Position numbers and translations under genes: made by a program. Shown here in pieces: positions 37,797 through 47,457 of a DNA stretch of 64,000 nt. Position 1 is the first letter of the stretch. Each line of letters starts with the position of its first letter. The DNA is from Brevibacillus parabrevis (GTDB lineage Bacteria > Bacillota > Bacilli > Brevibacillales > Brevibacillaceae): contig NZ_RHHV01000012.1 of NCBI RefSeq assembly GCF_003710905.1, positions 434,001 through 498,000 on the forward strand. Reading direction: 5' to 3'. Below the pieces are notes generated by a model. That model ran no database searches and was not told the DNA's origin. It saw only the letters and a list, made by a program, of their open reading frames with translations.

Positions 37797-38087
37797 ATGA
37801 AGCAAAAAAAGATCCCTTTGCGTAAATGCATTGTTTGCCAAGGAATGTTTCCGAAAAAGGAATTGATCCGTGTGGTCCGAACGCCGGCTGAAGAGATCGT
37901 CATCGATCTGACGGGAAAGGCGGCAGGACGCGGTACCTATGTGTGTCGGCAGGAAAGCTGTCTGAAGCCGGATGCGTTCGCATCGGGAAAATGGAAAAAA
38001 GTGCTGGAACGTGCCCTCAACATGTCCATCGCGGAAGAAAAGTATGACGCTTTTCGCGAGAAGTGGCTGGAGATGATGGGACGATGA
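37797..38087 (+). CDS. rnpM: YlxR / RnpM, RNase P modulator
   Basis: This 96-aa basic protein belongs to the YlxR family (DUF448), recently linked in B. subtilis to RNase P (RnpM) and to gene regulation. It has the family pattern RKCIVCQGMFPKKELIRVVR, then TGKAAGRGTYVCRQESC; the Cys residues resemble a metal site but are not a full zinc ribbon. It overlaps ylxQ by 4 bases (ATGA). Confidence 0.94.
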   Translation: MKQKKIPLRKCIVCQGMFPKKELIRVVRTPAEEIVIDLTGKAAGRGTYVCRQESCLKPDAFASGKWKKVLERALNMSIAEEKYDAFREKWLEMMGR

Positions 38088-38383
38088 TCCCGAAGGCAGC
38101 TCAGCTGCTCGGAATTGCGATGCGCGCGAGAAAAATCGTGACAGGAGAGGAATTGGTCATTACGTCTATCCGCAATGGCCAGGCTCGTCTGGTTTTGCTC
38201 GCATCAGATGCATCAGACAATACCGCCAAAAAAGTCAAGGATAAATGTTCCTATTACGGGGTCTCATGTATAACCACAGGCGACCGACATTCATTGGGAC
38301 ACGCAATCGGAAAAGATGGGCGCGTTACCGTGGCGGTGACCGATGGGAAGTTGGCTGAAAGCATTCAGCGTCTGCTCACCTAA
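38084..38383 (+). CDS. ylxQ: L7Ae-family K-turn RNA-binding protein YlxQ
   Basis: The ATG at 38084 overlaps the rnpM stop (ATGA) and gives 99 aa; the upstream in-frame GTG lies inside rnpM. The protein has the L7Ae/L30e fold pattern: KAAQLLGIAMRARKIVTGEE, RLVLLASDASDNTAKKV, and TTGDRHSLGHAIGKDGR. Relatives bind K-turn RNA. It lies between rnpM and infB as in B. subtilis. Confidence 0.94.
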   Translation: MIPKAAQLLGIAMRARKIVTGEELVITSIRNGQARLVLLASDASDNTAKKVKDKCSYYGVSCITTGDRHSLGHAIGKDGRVTVAVTDGKLAESIQRLLT

Positions 38384-38404
38384 CTTAGAAAGGGTGAAGT
38401 TTAT

Positions 38405-40984
38405 TTGAAGACACGTGTGTATGAATATGCCAAACAGCACAACATGAGCAGTAAGGAAATCCTCAATTTGCTAAAGCGATTGAACATAGAAGTAGCAAAT
38501 CATATGAGTATCATGGAAGAAGGGACGATTAAGCGGATCGAGGATCACATGGCCAAATTGCGCGCCGGTTCCAAGCCGGAAGGACGCAATACGCCAAGTG
38601 ATGCAAGACCAAAGCCAATGGACGAACAACGACGCCCCAACCAATCCAGAGGACAGCAGACCCCATCCCAGCAACAGCCGGGGCAAGGTCAGCAGTCACA
38701 AGCTGCCAAAAGCGATAGACAAAACGATCGCGGCGGTTTTGCTACCAGCAACAATCGTCCAGTCAACACCACAGCAAGTGGAAAACAGCCCGATCAGCAA
38801 AGTCCTCAACATGGAAAAAATCAGGGGAAGAATCAGGAGAGAAGACCAAACCATATGAGAAGTCAACCTGCGAAACCGAGTGACCGCAAACCGCAAAACC
38901 AACAACGACCACAAGGCCAAGGCCAACAAAGACCACAGAACCAACAGCAAAGACCGCAAAACCAACAGCGTCCTCCGCAACAGGCTGCTGCGACCAGCCA
39001 AACCGAGACGCGCACAGGTGATGAGTTTGAAGACAAAGTAAAACTCCCATCCAACGTCGGTATGGAAAAGCGCGAGAAAATCAAAAAAGCGCCGCAAACG
39101 CAAAAGACGTTTGAAGACAATAAAAAGAGCCAGCCTTTCCGTGGCGGCAATAACCGCAACAACCAAAACAACCGTCGTGGCGGCAATCACAACCAGCGCG
39201 GTGCCCAAAAAGCGCAGCGCCCTGTGATTGAACCACCAACGAAAATCACTTTTACCGATTCCTTGACAGTGAACGAGTTGGCTGTGAAACTGCGCAGAGA
39301 ACCGGCGGAAATCATCAAAAAGTTGTTTAATTTGGGGATCATGGCAACGATCAACCAATATTTGGAACGCGAAGCGATTGAGTTGATCTGCGCTGACTAC
39401 GGCGTAGAAGTGGAAGAAAAAATCATCATCGACGAGACAAACTTCGAAACGCTGGAAGAAGTAGATGCGCCAGAAACCCTTTTGGAGCGTCCTCCGGTTG
39501 TTACCATCATGGGTCACGTTGACCACGGAAAAACGACTTTGCTCGACGCCATCCGCTCTACCAACGTAGTAGCAGGCGAAGCAGGCGGTATCACCCAGCA
39601 CATCGGTGCTTACCAGGTAGAGATCAAAGGCAAGAAGATCACGTTCCTCGATACGCCTGGTCACGCGGCGTTCACAACGATGCGTGCACGCGGTGCGCAA
39701 ATTACGGACATCACGATTCTCGTGGTTGCAGCCGATGACGGTGTCATGCCACAAACCGTTGAAGCGATCAGCCATGCGAAAGCAGCGAACGTTCCGATCA
39801 TCGTAGCTGTGAACAAGGTTGACAAACCGGAAGCCAACATCGACCGGATCAAGCAAGAACTGACCGAGTATGAACTGGTTGCAGAAGAATGGGGCGGCGA
39901 AACCATTTTCTCTCCTCTGTCTGCCAAACAGCGTACAGGTATCGAAGAATTGCTGGAGTACATTTTGCTCGTCGCAGAAGTTCAGGAGCTGAAAGCAAAC
40001 CCTGACAAGCGCGCGCGTGGTACGGTAGTAGAAGCCGAGCTGGACAAAGGCCGCGGTCCTGTAGCGACCATCCTGGTACAGCAAGGAACACTGCGTGTCG
40101 GCGATCCGATCGTAGTTGGTTCTGCTTATGGCCGTGTTCGTGCGATGGTGAACGACAAAGGCCGTCGTCTGAAAGAAGCAGGCCCATCTACACCAGTGGA
40201 AATCACAGGTTTGAACGATGTGCCGCAAGCTGGCGACCAGTTCCGCGTATTTGAAGACGAGAAAAAAGCTCGTGCGATCGGGGAAGCCCGCGCAGTCAAA
40301 CAGCGCGAATCCGAGCGCCGCGAAAGCTCTCGCGTATCGCTGGACGATCTGTTCCAACACATTCAGGAAGGCGATATCAAAGAGCTGAACCTGATCGTAA
40401 AAGGCGACGTGCAAGGTTCTGTAGAAGCTCTGCGCGGCTCCCTGGAAAAGATCGACGTCAACGGTACCCGCGTGAAGATCATTCACACTGGTGTCGGAGC
40501 GATTACCGAGTCCGACGTAACCTTGGCGAACGCATCGAATGCCATCATCATCGGTTTCAACGTGCGTCCTGAGCCAAACGCTCGCAGCATGGCTGAACAA
40601 GAGAAGATCGACATTCGCCTGCACCGCGTTATCTACACCGTCATCGAAGAGATCGAGCAAGCCCTGAAAGGCATGCTGGACCCTGTTTACAAAGAAAACA
40701 TCATCGGTCAGGCAGAAATCCGCGAAGTATTCAAAGTATCCAAAGTCGGAAACATCGCTGGTTGCTATGTAACCGAAGGCAAGCTGAGCCGTGATGCAGG
40801 TGCCCGTCTGATTCGCGAAGGCATCGTCATTTACGAAGGCAAGCTGGACACCTTGAAACGCTTCAAGGATGACGCTAAAGACGTAAACGCAGGTTACGAG
40901 TGCGGTCTGACCTTGGAACGCTTCCAAGACCTGAAAGTTGGCGACGTTGTCGAAGCTTTCGTCATGGTTGAAGTGAAGCAATAA
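38405..40984 (+). CDS. infB: Translation initiation factor IF-2
   Basis: IF-2 brings fMet-tRNA to the 30S subunit and promotes subunit joining. The 859-aa protein starts with TTG and has an IF2_N helix bundle ([20 protein letters not shown]), a low-complexity Gln/Asn/Arg/Pro-rich region at about 60-275, a second IF2_N module, and the GTPase domain. The P-loop GHVDHGKT is at 370-377, with [18 protein letters not shown] and [12 protein letters not shown]. Domains II-IV follow to the end. The N-terminal part is longer than in B. subtilis (716 aa by memory). The TAATG junction couples it to ylxP. Confidence 0.98.
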   Translation: MKTRVYEYAKQHNMSSKEILNLLKRLNIEVANHMSIMEEGTIKRIEDHMAKLRAGSKPEGRNTPSDARPKPMDEQRRPNQSRGQQTPSQQQPGQGQQSQAAKSDRQNDRGGFATSNNRPVNTTASGKQPDQQSPQHGKNQGKNQERRPNHMRSQPAKPSDRKPQNQQRPQGQGQQRPQNQQQRPQNQQRPPQQAAATSQTETRTGDEFEDKVKLPSNVGMEKREKIKKAPQTQKTFEDNKKSQPFRGGNNRNNQNNRRGGNHNQRGAQKAQRPVIEPPTKITFTDSLTVNELAVKLRREPAEIIKKLFNLGIMATINQYLEREAIELICADYGVEVEEKIIIDETNFETLEEVDAPETLLERPPVVTIMGHVDHGKTTLLDAIRSTNVVAGEAGGITQHIGAYQVEIKGKKITFLDTPGHAAFTTMRARGAQITDITILVVAADDGVMPQTVEAISHAKAANVPIIVAVNKVDKPEANIDRIKQELTEYELVAEEWGGETIFSPLSAKQRTGIEELLEYILLVAEVQELKANPDKRARGTVVEAELDKGRGPVATILVQQGTLRVGDPIVVGSAYGRVRAMVNDKGRRLKEAGPSTPVEITGLNDVPQAGDQFRVFEDEKKARAIGEARAVKQRESERRESSRVSLDDLFQHIQEGDIKELNLIVKGDVQGSVEALRGSLEKIDVNGTRVKIIHTGVGAITESDVTLANASNAIIIGFNVRPEPNARSMAEQEKIDIRLHRVIYTVIEEIEQALKGMLDPVYKENIIGQAEIREVFKVSKVGNIAGCYVTEGKLSRDAGARLIREGIVIYEGKLDTLKRFKDDAKDVNAGYECGLTLERFQDLKVGDVVEAFVMVEVKQ

Positions 40985-41265
40985 TGATAGTAGGGGTGCA
41001 GATCGAACTGTTTCTGCCCGCTTGCCAAAACTTGAAAGAAAAACGGGCCATCGTCAAAAGTCTGATTGCCAAGCTGCGAAGCCGTTTCAATGTCTCCGCA
41101 GCTGAGGTGGCTTATTACGAGCAGTGGCAGCGTACCGTGTTGGGTATCGCTGCCGTTGCTAATGAAATGTCATTTTTACAACAAGAAATGCAGGCTGTGG
41201 TGCGATTTGTGGAAAACCATCCCGATGCCGAGTTGATTCGGGTCGATACGGAATACTACGAATAG
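40984..41265 (+). CDS. ylxP: YlxP-like DUF503 protein
   Basis: This 93-aa protein belongs to the DUF503/YlxP family, small proteins of unknown biochemical role, always near infB and rbfA. The pattern VGVQIELFLPACQNLKEKRA, VKSLIAKLRSRFNVSAAEV and the middle segment on VLGIAAVANE match. The ATG overlaps the infB stop by one base (TAATG). A role with ribosome assembly is inferred from the neighbours only. Confidence 0.93.
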   Translation: MIVGVQIELFLPACQNLKEKRAIVKSLIAKLRSRFNVSAAEVAYYEQWQRTVLGIAAVANEMSFLQQEMQAVVRFVENHPDAELIRVDTEYYE

Positions 41266-41289
41266 GACAGCCAGCGGAGGTGAGAGTAA

Positions 41290-41655
41290 ATGAACAAAAC
41301 ACGGATTAGCCGCGTCGGTGAAGAAATCAAAAAAGAACTGAGCCTCGTTTTGCAGCGTGGATTGAAAGATCCTCGCGTCGGCTTTGTCACAGTAACGGAT
41401 GTAGAAGTAAGCAGCGATCTTCAGCTTGCCAAAGTATTCGTCAGCATTTTTGGGTCTGAGGAAGAGCGCAAAGCCTCTCTGGCAGGACTGACAAAAGCAA
41501 AAGGCTACCTGCGTACCGAAATTGGCAAACGCGTGAAGCTGCGCCATATCCCTGATTTCGTCTTCAAGCTGGACGAGTCGATTGACTACGGTACCAAAAT
41601 TGAGTCGATCCTGCGGGAAATCTCCACAGAAGGAGAGAAACAGGATGAATCGTAA
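41290..41655 (+). CDS. rbfA: Ribosome-binding factor A
   Basis: RbfA is a KH-type factor for late 30S maturation. The 121-aa protein has RISRVGEEIKKELSLVLQRG, the FVTVTDVEVSSDLQLAKVFV segment and the KH-like end RTEIGKRVKLRHIPDFVFKL. The ATG follows ggaggtgag. The end overlaps nrnA by 11 bases. Confidence 0.97.
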   Translation: MNKTRISRVGEEIKKELSLVLQRGLKDPRVGFVTVTDVEVSSDLQLAKVFVSIFGSEEERKASLAGLTKAKGYLRTEIGKRVKLRHIPDFVFKLDESIDYGTKIESILREISTEGEKQDES

Positions 41656-42640
41656 TCAAGCAACAGTAGAGGAAGCGGCCCGTTTTTTGCGGGAGCATAA
41701 CCGCTTCCTGGTTCTTTCCCATATCAGTCCAGATGGCGATGCTACCGGCTCCGCACTGGGAGTCGTGCTCATGCTAGAGCAGCTGGGAAAAGAATACGTG
41801 GTGGTAAACGAAGGGGAAACGCCGCTCAAGTTCAACTTTTTGCCGCGTTTTGACCGCTTGCGGGACCTTCGCAAACAACCGCTTGCTGAAACATTTGAGG
41901 CCGTAATCGCCGTAGACTGTGCCGATGAGTCACGGATGGGCGATGTACGGTCTTTATTTGCTTCTGGAGCCGCTTTGTTGAATATTGATCATCATCCGAC
42001 AAATGACGATTTCGGAAGCGTCAATCTCGTTCGTCCGGAAGCGGCAGCTACGGCGGAGATTTTGTTCGATGTGGCAGAGCAGGCGGGGATTGCTTTTAAC
42101 GAAGAACTCGCTCTGTGCATCTACACAGGGCTTTTGACGGACACAGGCGGTTTTCGCTATTCCAACACGACGCCGCGCGTCATGGAAATTGCCGCACGCT
42201 TGCTCAGCTATGGCGTGAAGCCGGGCGAGGTTGCGGAGCGCTGCCTGGAAGAGATCACTTTTGCCCATGTCAAAGTGTTGCGGCGTGCGCTGCAGACGCT
42301 GGAGCTGTCTCATGGAAGTCTCGTCGCTTCGATTGCCGTATCTGTCGGCGATTTTTCGGAAGCAAATGCCCAACGCGAGGATGCGGGTGGTCTGGTGAAC
42401 TACTGCCGCAATATCGAGGGCGTCGAGGTAGGCGTTTCTTTTGTCGAGGCAGAGCCGGGAGTCGTCAAGGTGAGTATGCGCGCCCGCGATCGCGTCGACG
42501 TGTCTGCCATCGCCAAGCAGCTTGGCGGCGGAGGGCATGCCAAAGCATCCGGCTGCACGGTCAAGGGAACGATTGCAGAAGCGAAGCAAAAGGTATGGGA
42601 CGTATTGGAACCAGCATTAGGAGTGAAACACGATGAGTAG
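41645..42640 (+). CDS. nrnA: DHH-family oligoribonuclease NrnA
   Basis: NrnA degrades nano-RNA and pAp. ATG 41645 overlaps the end of rbfA and gives 331 aa. The DHH domain has D30-x-D32 (HISPDGDATGSALG), D91 (AVDCADESRMGD) and DHH at 115-117 (NIDHHPTND), which bind manganese. The DHHA1 domain at the C-terminus shows GGGHAKASGC. The end overlaps truB by 8 bases. Confidence 0.96.
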   Translation: MNRNQATVEEAARFLREHNRFLVLSHISPDGDATGSALGVVLMLEQLGKEYVVVNEGETPLKFNFLPRFDRLRDLRKQPLAETFEAVIAVDCADESRMGDVRSLFASGAALLNIDHHPTNDDFGSVNLVRPEAAATAEILFDVAEQAGIAFNEELALCIYTGLLTDTGGFRYSNTTPRVMEIAARLLSYGVKPGEVAERCLEEITFAHVKVLRRALQTLELSHGSLVASIAVSVGDFSEANAQREDAGGLVNYCRNIEGVEVGVSFVEAEPGVVKVSMRARDRVDVSAIAKQLGGGGHAKASGCTVKGTIAEAKQKVWDVLEPALGVKHDE

Positions 42641-43559
42641 CAACCATGGCGTGCTGGTAATCGACAAGCCGGCGGGTATGACCTCCCACGACTGCGTGGC
42701 GCGTATCCGTCGGCTGTATGGTACAAAAAAAGTCGGGCATACGGGAACACTCGATCCGGATGTGACCGGAGTGCTCCCGATATGTGTCGGGAACGCTACC
42801 CGGCTGGTGGAGTATTTGCAAGAACTGCCCAAGCGCTATTCGGTGGTCATGCGCCTCGGCTCCGCGACTACGACGGAGGACGCTTCGGGAGAGCTGCTGG
42901 AACAGGCGCAAGTAGACGCTGCGTCCATTACGCAGGAGCGCATCGAAAGCTTGTTTGCCTCCTTTTTGGGTGAAATCGAACAAGTGCCGCCGATGTTTTC
43001 AGCCGTCAAAGTAAACGGAAAGCGTCTTTACGACTTGGCGCGAGAAGGCACTGTGATTGAGAGACAGGCGCGCAAAGTTACGCTTTACGAGTTGACGCTT
43101 CACGAGATCAAGACAGACCAAGACTATGTCGACATCTCTTTCTCCTGCACGTGCTCGAAAGGTACATACATGCGCACCTTATGTGTTGACCTCGGACGCT
43201 CTCTGGGGTATCCTGCCCATATGAAGCTGCTTCGGCGAATCAAGAGCGGTCCGTTCATGGAAGGGGAGGCGATTCCTCTTCAGGAACTGGAGGAGCGGGC
43301 TGCCAATGGGGAGGATCTCTCCCGTTATCTTGTCTCCATCCCACAGGCGATTTCATTTTTGCCGTCTTATCAGGTCAAGCCGGAGCGAACCCGCGCGGTA
43401 CGCAACGGACTGGCGACTGCACTGCCGGGTGTAACGGCCGAGGTTGGCAGCTTGATCTGCCTGTTTGCAGGGGAAGAGCTGCTTGGCATTCATCGCGTGT
43501 GCCGTGGGGACAAAGGTCTTTTCGCCAAAGCAGAAAAAGTCTTTCCAGCCGAGGTGTAA
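42633..43559 (+). CDS. truB: tRNA pseudouridine-55 synthase TruB
   Basis: TruB makes pseudouridine 55 in the T-arm of tRNAs. The 308-aa protein has GVLVIDKPAGMTSHDCVARI near the start and the catalytic D41 in HTGTLDPDVTGVLP. The motif FSCTCSKGTYMRTLCVDLG follows, and a C-terminal PUA-like extension (about 230-308) is present. The start ATG overlaps nrnA; ribF begins 3 bases after the stop. Confidence 0.97.
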   Translation: MSSNHGVLVIDKPAGMTSHDCVARIRRLYGTKKVGHTGTLDPDVTGVLPICVGNATRLVEYLQELPKRYSVVMRLGSATTTEDASGELLEQAQVDAASITQERIESLFASFLGEIEQVPPMFSAVKVNGKRLYDLAREGTVIERQARKVTLYELTLHEIKTDQDYVDISFSCTCSKGTYMRTLCVDLGRSLGYPAHMKLLRRIKSGPFMEGEAIPLQELEERAANGEDLSRYLVSIPQAISFLPSYQVKPERTRAVRNGLATALPGVTAEVGSLICLFAGEELLGIHRVCRGDKGLFAKAEKVFPAEV

Positions 43560-43562
43560 ACC

Positions 43563-44504
43563 GTGAAAACGATCTCCCTGACCTATCCACTACCGAATGA
43601 ATTGCAAGCGAAGCCGTGCGCAATTGCACTTGGCTACTTCGATGGTGTACATATTGGACATCGCCGAGTCATTCAAAAGGCGATTGATACAGCAAAAGCG
43701 AACGGATGGGAAAGTACCGTTCTGACTTTTGACCCTCATCCGCGCGAGGTTCTTGGGCAGAGCGGCTATACGAGCTACCTGACTCCTCTGTCGGACAAAC
43801 TGGAACAATTCGAGAAGATGGGGGTAGACACGACGTATGTCATGAAGTTCGATATCGGGTTTGCTGCGGTTTACCCGGAGGACTTCATTACCGAGTGCAT
43901 GCTCCCGCTCGCTTGCCAGCATGTTGTGGTCGGATTTGATTACACTTTTGGATACAGAGGAATGGGAACGGCCCACACGCTGCAGGAGATGAGCAAAGGC
44001 CGCTATGGCCTCGACATCATCAGCCCGGTTAACCGCTTGGGCGAAAAAGTGAGCAGCACGATCATTCGCGAGTATCTCCACCACGGCAACGTAGAGCAAG
44101 TGCGTCACCTGCTTGGCCGTCCGTACAAGGTTCGCGGCAAAGTCGTGCACGGCGACAAGCGCGGGCGCACAATCGGCTTCCCTACAGCAAACGTTCGGGT
44201 CAACGCTCCGTATTTGATCGGCAAAAACGGCGTGTACGGAGTGCGGTTTACAGTCGATGCGAAAAGCTACTACGGGGTCATGAATGTGGGAATCAAGCCT
44301 ACGTTTGAACTGGAGAAAAAAGAAAAATCGCTAGAAGTACACATTTTCGAGTTCTCTGGTGAGATTTACGACAAAGAGGTAGAAGTAGAGTTCCTCTTCT
44401 ATATCCGCGAAGAGCAAAAATTCGCTGGTGTGGAAGCTCTGATTGCGCAAATTGGCCGGGATGTAGACGCGGCGAAGCAAAAGTTTGCGAGCGGAGTCTC
44501 GTAA
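43563..44504 (+). CDS. ribF: Bifunctional riboflavin kinase / FMN adenylyltransferase
   Basis: RibF (RibC in B. subtilis) makes FMN and FAD from riboflavin. The 313-aa protein has an N-terminal FAD synthetase nucleotidyltransferase (ALGYFDGVHIGHRRVI near residue 21; SSTIIREYLHHGNV near 163) and a C-terminal riboflavin kinase domain (GDKRGRTIGFPTANVRVN). The start is GTG, 3 bases after truB. It is likely the last gene of the nusA transcription unit; rpsO has its own promoter. Confidence 0.97.
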   Translation: MKTISLTYPLPNELQAKPCAIALGYFDGVHIGHRRVIQKAIDTAKANGWESTVLTFDPHPREVLGQSGYTSYLTPLSDKLEQFEKMGVDTTYVMKFDIGFAAVYPEDFITECMLPLACQHVVVGFDYTFGYRGMGTAHTLQEMSKGRYGLDIISPVNRLGEKVSSTIIREYLHHGNVEQVRHLLGRPYKVRGKVVHGDKRGRTIGFPTANVRVNAPYLIGKNGVYGVRFTVDAKSYYGVMNVGIKPTFELEKKEKSLEVHIFEFSGEIYDKEVEVEFLFYIREEQKFAGVEALIAQIGRDVDAAKQKFASGVS

Positions 44505-44515
44505 AACGAATCTCT

Positions 44516-44544
44516 TTGCTTTTTCAAAAATGGTATGCTATAAT
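44516..44544 (+). promoter_or_regulatory. Promoter of rpsO
   Basis: TATAAT (44539-44544) with TG at 44536-44537 forms a perfect extended -10. The -35 is weak: TTGCTT at 44516-44521, 17 bases upstream. It gives a leader of about 85 bases. Confidence 0.75.
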
Positions 44545-44549
44545 TCAAA

Positions 44550-44625
44550 ACGTTGTACAGATAACCGCAGCTTGGCTGTCCGATGCTCACCGACGGCAGA
44601 CTCGGCTAACGGGATATAAAAAAAG
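44550..44625 (+). ncRNA. rpsO leader, candidate S15 autoregulatory RNA
   Basis: The leader between the promoter and the rpsO ribosome site is rich in short complementary arms (CAGC..GCTG at 44568-44578, CCGA..TCGG, CCG..CGG), compatible with a multi-stem fold. S15 represses its own mRNA by binding such leaders in several bacteria, including Geobacillus. The exact fold is not modelled here. Confidence 0.5.
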
Positions 44626-44638
44626 GAGGTGAGTCATG

Positions 44639-44908
44639 ATGGCATTGTCTCAAGAGCGTAAAACTCAACTGATTCAAGAGTTCCGTACTCATGACAACGA
44701 CACCGGTTCTCCGGAAGTTCAAATCGCTATCTTGACCGAAAACATTAACAACCTGAACGGACACTTGCGTACGCACAAAAAAGATCACCACAGCCGTCGT
44801 GGTCTGTTGAAAATGGTAGGTCAACGCCGTAACCTGTTGACATACTTGCGTGAAGCAGATGTTCAACGCTATCGTTCGGTTGTAGACCGTCTGGGTCTGC
44901 GCCGCTAG
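44639..44908 (+). CDS. rpsO: 30S ribosomal protein S15
   Basis: S15 is a primary 16S rRNA-binding protein. There are two adjacent ATG codons; the second (44639) has better spacing from aaggaggt and gives the standard 89 aa. Conserved stretches are [38 protein letters not shown] and [20 protein letters not shown]. It is flanked by its own promoter and terminator. Confidence 0.98.
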   Translation: MALSQERKTQLIQEFRTHDNDTGSPEVQIAILTENINNLNGHLRTHKKDHHSRRGLLKMVGQRRNLLTYLREADVQRYRSVVDRLGLRR

Positions 44909-44920
44909 TCAGCGTTTTGC

Positions 44921-44946
44921 AAAAAGCGGGTTCTTCCCGCTTTTTC
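44921..44946 (+). terminator. Intrinsic terminator after rpsO
   Basis: AAAAGCGGG pairs with CCCGCTTTT across a 5-base loop (ttctt), and the T-run continues to TTTTT. Confidence 0.9.
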
Positions 44947-45028
44947 TATCGTGTAGGGGAGCTTGGCACATCTGTTGTCAGGCTCTCTGAAACGATACAA
45001 ATAAAGTGATTCAAGCGTGATGAAAATG

Positions 45029-45049
45029 GCTTCAAAAGAAGCTTTTTTT
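45029..45049 (+). terminator. Terminator-like hairpin in the pnp leader
   Basis: GCTTC-AAAA-GAAGC (45029-45042) is followed by seven T. It lies after the rpsO terminator and 120 bases before pnp. A weak -35-like TTGTCA (44975-44980) upstream lacks a good -10. Either it is a second, backup terminator for rpsO or an attenuator for pnp. Confidence 0.55.
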
Positions 45050-45063
45050 ATTATCCAAAATGA

Positions 45064-45099
45064 CTGCCAAAGCTCACCATTTAATTTTCATGGTGGCAG
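45064..45099 (+). other. Bulged hairpin in the pnp leader
   Basis: CACCAT (45075-45080) pairs with ATGGTG (45090-45095), and the outer CTGC (45064-45067) can pair with GCAG (45096-45099) around a one-sided bulge. Pnp controls its own leader stability in E. coli; a similar role here is inference. Confidence 0.4.
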
Positions 45100-45169
45100 G
45101 AAATAATACATACAGGTAGAAAACAAAGTGTAGATATGCACATTGTCGTGAAGGAGGACTGCTAGCATC

Positions 45170-47314
45170 ATGGAGCAACAATACCGTACATACGATTTTG
45201 AACTGGCAGGCCGCAAGCTGACCCTGGAATTTGGCAAAATGGCCAAACAGGCTCACGGATCGGTTCTGGTTCGGTACGGCGATACGGCAATCCTGTCTGC
45301 AGTTACAGTCTCGAAAGAGCCAAAAGCTCTTGATTTTTTCCCGTTGACTGTTAACTATGAGGAACGTCTCTATGCAGTCGGAAAAATTCCCGGCGGCTTT
45401 ATTAAAAGAGAAGGTCGTCCAAGCGAAAAAGCGATTTTGGCAAGCCGCTTGATTGACCGCCCAATTCGTCCCCTTTTCGCAGAAGGATTCCGTAACGACG
45501 TACAAATTGTCAATACTGTTCTGTCGGTTGATCAGGACTGCTCACCGGAAATCGCCGCTATGATCGGTACGTCTGCCGCTCTTTGCGTTTCCGAAATTCC
45601 GTTTGAAGGTCCGATTGCCGGTGTCATCGTTGGGCGCATTGATGGCGAGTTCATCATCAACCCGACTGTGGAGCAGGCAGAAAAAAGCGATATTCACCTC
45701 GTAGTCGCAGGTACACACAAAGCGATCAACATGGTCGAGGCTGCCGCAAATCAAGTGCCGGAGTCTGTCATGCTCGAAGCAATCATGACAGGTCACGAGG
45801 TTATCAAGAAGCTGGTTGAGTTCCAAAACCAGATCGTGGCAGAAATCGGCAAAGAAAAAATGGAAGTCATCCTGCATGAAGTCGATCCGGAAATCGATCA
45901 GGCTGTGCGCGCATTTGCAGAAGCACGTCTGAAAGAAGCGGTTCGGATTGAAGAAAAGCAGGCTCGTTACGACGCGATTGACGCGATCAAGGACGAGACG
46001 AAAGAGCATTTCGCTGCCAAAGATCCGGAAAACTATCCGGAGCAGGAAAAGATGATTGGCGAAGTGTTGGGCAACATCGTCAAAGACGAAGTTCGCCGCC
46101 TCATTACCGAAGAAAAAGTTCGTCCGGATGGACGGGCTCTTGGCGAAATTCGCCCGCTTTCCAGCGAGACAAGCATCTTGTCCCGTACGCACGGTTCCGC
46201 GATGTTCACCCGTGGTCAAACACAAGCTTTGAGCGTGTGCACGCTTGGGGCGCTGGGTGATGTGCAAATCCTGGACGGACTCGGTCTGGAAGAGTCGAAG
46301 CGATTCATGCACCATTACAACTTCCCGCCATACAGCGTAGGTGAAGCTCGTCCACTGCGTCCTCCAGGCCGTCGTGAAATCGGGCACGGGGCGTTGGGTG
46401 AGCGCGCGATTGAGCCGATCATTCCATCTGAACACGAGTTCCCGTACACGATCCGACTGGTTTCCGAAGTCATCGAGTCCAACGGTTCGACGTCGCAAGC
46501 TTCCATTTGCGCGAGCGTATTGGCTCTGATGGATGCAGGGGTACCGATTAAAGCACCTGTAGCAGGTATCGCAATGGGCTTGATCATGAGCAAGGACGAA
46601 CAGTCTTTCTCGATCTTGACAGACATCCAAGGCATGGAAGACCACTTGGGCGATATGGACTTCAAAGTGGCTGGCACCGAAGCGGGTGTAACCGCGATCC
46701 AGATGGATATCAAAATTTCCGGGATCAACCGCGAAATCTTGGAGCAAGCTTTGGAGCAAGCGCGTGAAGGTCGTTTGCACATCCTGAAGCATATGATGAG
46801 CACCATTTCCAAACCGCGTGAAGAGCTGTCTCCTTATGCGCCTAAGATATTGACCATGTCGATCAATCCGGAGAAAATCCGCGATGTCATCGGCCCACAA
46901 GGTCGCGTCATCAACAAGATTATCGAAGAAACCGGCGTGAAAATCGACATCGAGCAAGATGGACGAGTTTTCATCGCTTCGATCAATCACGAAGCGAATC
47001 TGCGTGCGAAACAAATCATCGAGGACCTGGTTCGCGAGGTTGCTGTCGGCCAGATTTATCTGGGAACCGTCAAGCGCGTAGAGAAGTACGGAGCGTTCAT
47101 CGAACTGTTTGCAGGCAAAGAAGGCTTGTGCCACATCTCCCAATTGGCAGAAGAACGCGTAGCCAAGACGGAAGACGTAGTTGCTGTTGGCGACAAGGTG
47201 CAAGTGAAGGTGACAGAGATTGACGATCAAGGTCGCATCAATCTGTCCCGCAAAGCTGTACTCAAAGAGCAAGCTGCGGCTCAGGCCGAAAATGCTCCGA
47301 CCCAAGCAGAATAA
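45170..47314 (+). CDS. pnp: Polyribonucleotide nucleotidyltransferase (PNPase)
   Basis: PNPase is a phosphorolytic 3'-5' exoribonuclease. The 714-aa protein has two RNase PH domains ([20 protein letters not shown] at the start; [20 protein letters not shown] near 341), an all-helical linker, a KH domain ([19 protein letters not shown], about 570-600), and an S1 domain ([20 protein letters not shown], about 630). Conserved [12 protein letters not shown] is also there. The ATG follows gaaggaggac. The tail after S1 is Ala/Gln rich. Confidence 0.98.
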   Translation: MEQQYRTYDFELAGRKLTLEFGKMAKQAHGSVLVRYGDTAILSAVTVSKEPKALDFFPLTVNYEERLYAVGKIPGGFIKREGRPSEKAILASRLIDRPIRPLFAEGFRNDVQIVNTVLSVDQDCSPEIAAMIGTSAALCVSEIPFEGPIAGVIVGRIDGEFIINPTVEQAEKSDIHLVVAGTHKAINMVEAAANQVPESVMLEAIMTGHEVIKKLVEFQNQIVAEIGKEKMEVILHEVDPEIDQAVRAFAEARLKEAVRIEEKQARYDAIDAIKDETKEHFAAKDPENYPEQEKMIGEVLGNIVKDEVRRLITEEKVRPDGRALGEIRPLSSETSILSRTHGSAMFTRGQTQALSVCTLGALGDVQILDGLGLEESKRFMHHYNFPPYSVGEARPLRPPGRREIGHGALGERAIEPIIPSEHEFPYTIRLVSEVIESNGSTSQASICASVLALMDAGVPIKAPVAGIAMGLIMSKDEQSFSILTDIQGMEDHLGDMDFKVAGTEAGVTAIQMDIKISGINREILEQALEQAREGRLHILKHMMSTISKPREELSPYAPKILTMSINPEKIRDVIGPQGRVINKIIEETGVKIDIEQDGRVFIASINHEANLRAKQIIEDLVREVAVGQIYLGTVKRVEKYGAFIELFAGKEGLCHISQLAEERVAKTEDVVAVGDKVQVKVTEIDDQGRINLSRKAVLKEQAAAQAENAPTQAE

Positions 47315-47322
47315 TCAACAAA

Positions 47323-47371
47323 CAAAAGGCTTCGTCACTCGAAGAAATTCGTGTACGGAAGCTTTTTTCTT
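47323..47371 (+). terminator. Probable terminator after pnp
   Basis: AAAAGGCTTC (from 47324) can pair with GAAGCTTTT (ending near 47367) with one bulged G, and an inner CGAAG..TTCG hairpin fills the loop. A run of T follows the 3' arm. Confidence 0.7.
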
Positions 47372-47457
47372 TTGGCCAAAAATGTCTAAGTCACTCGGTA
47401 TGCTCATACATTGGACAAAGAGAGACTTGTACGTACATAAGGAGGGCTGGCTCCACG

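Noticed and set aside
38696-40981. 761-codon minus-strand frame opposite infB
   Set aside because: It is antisense to the well-supported IF-2 gene, with a Phe/Val/Asp-rich composition and no motifs. The same holds for frames opposite pnp (45542-47305), polC and spoIIIE.
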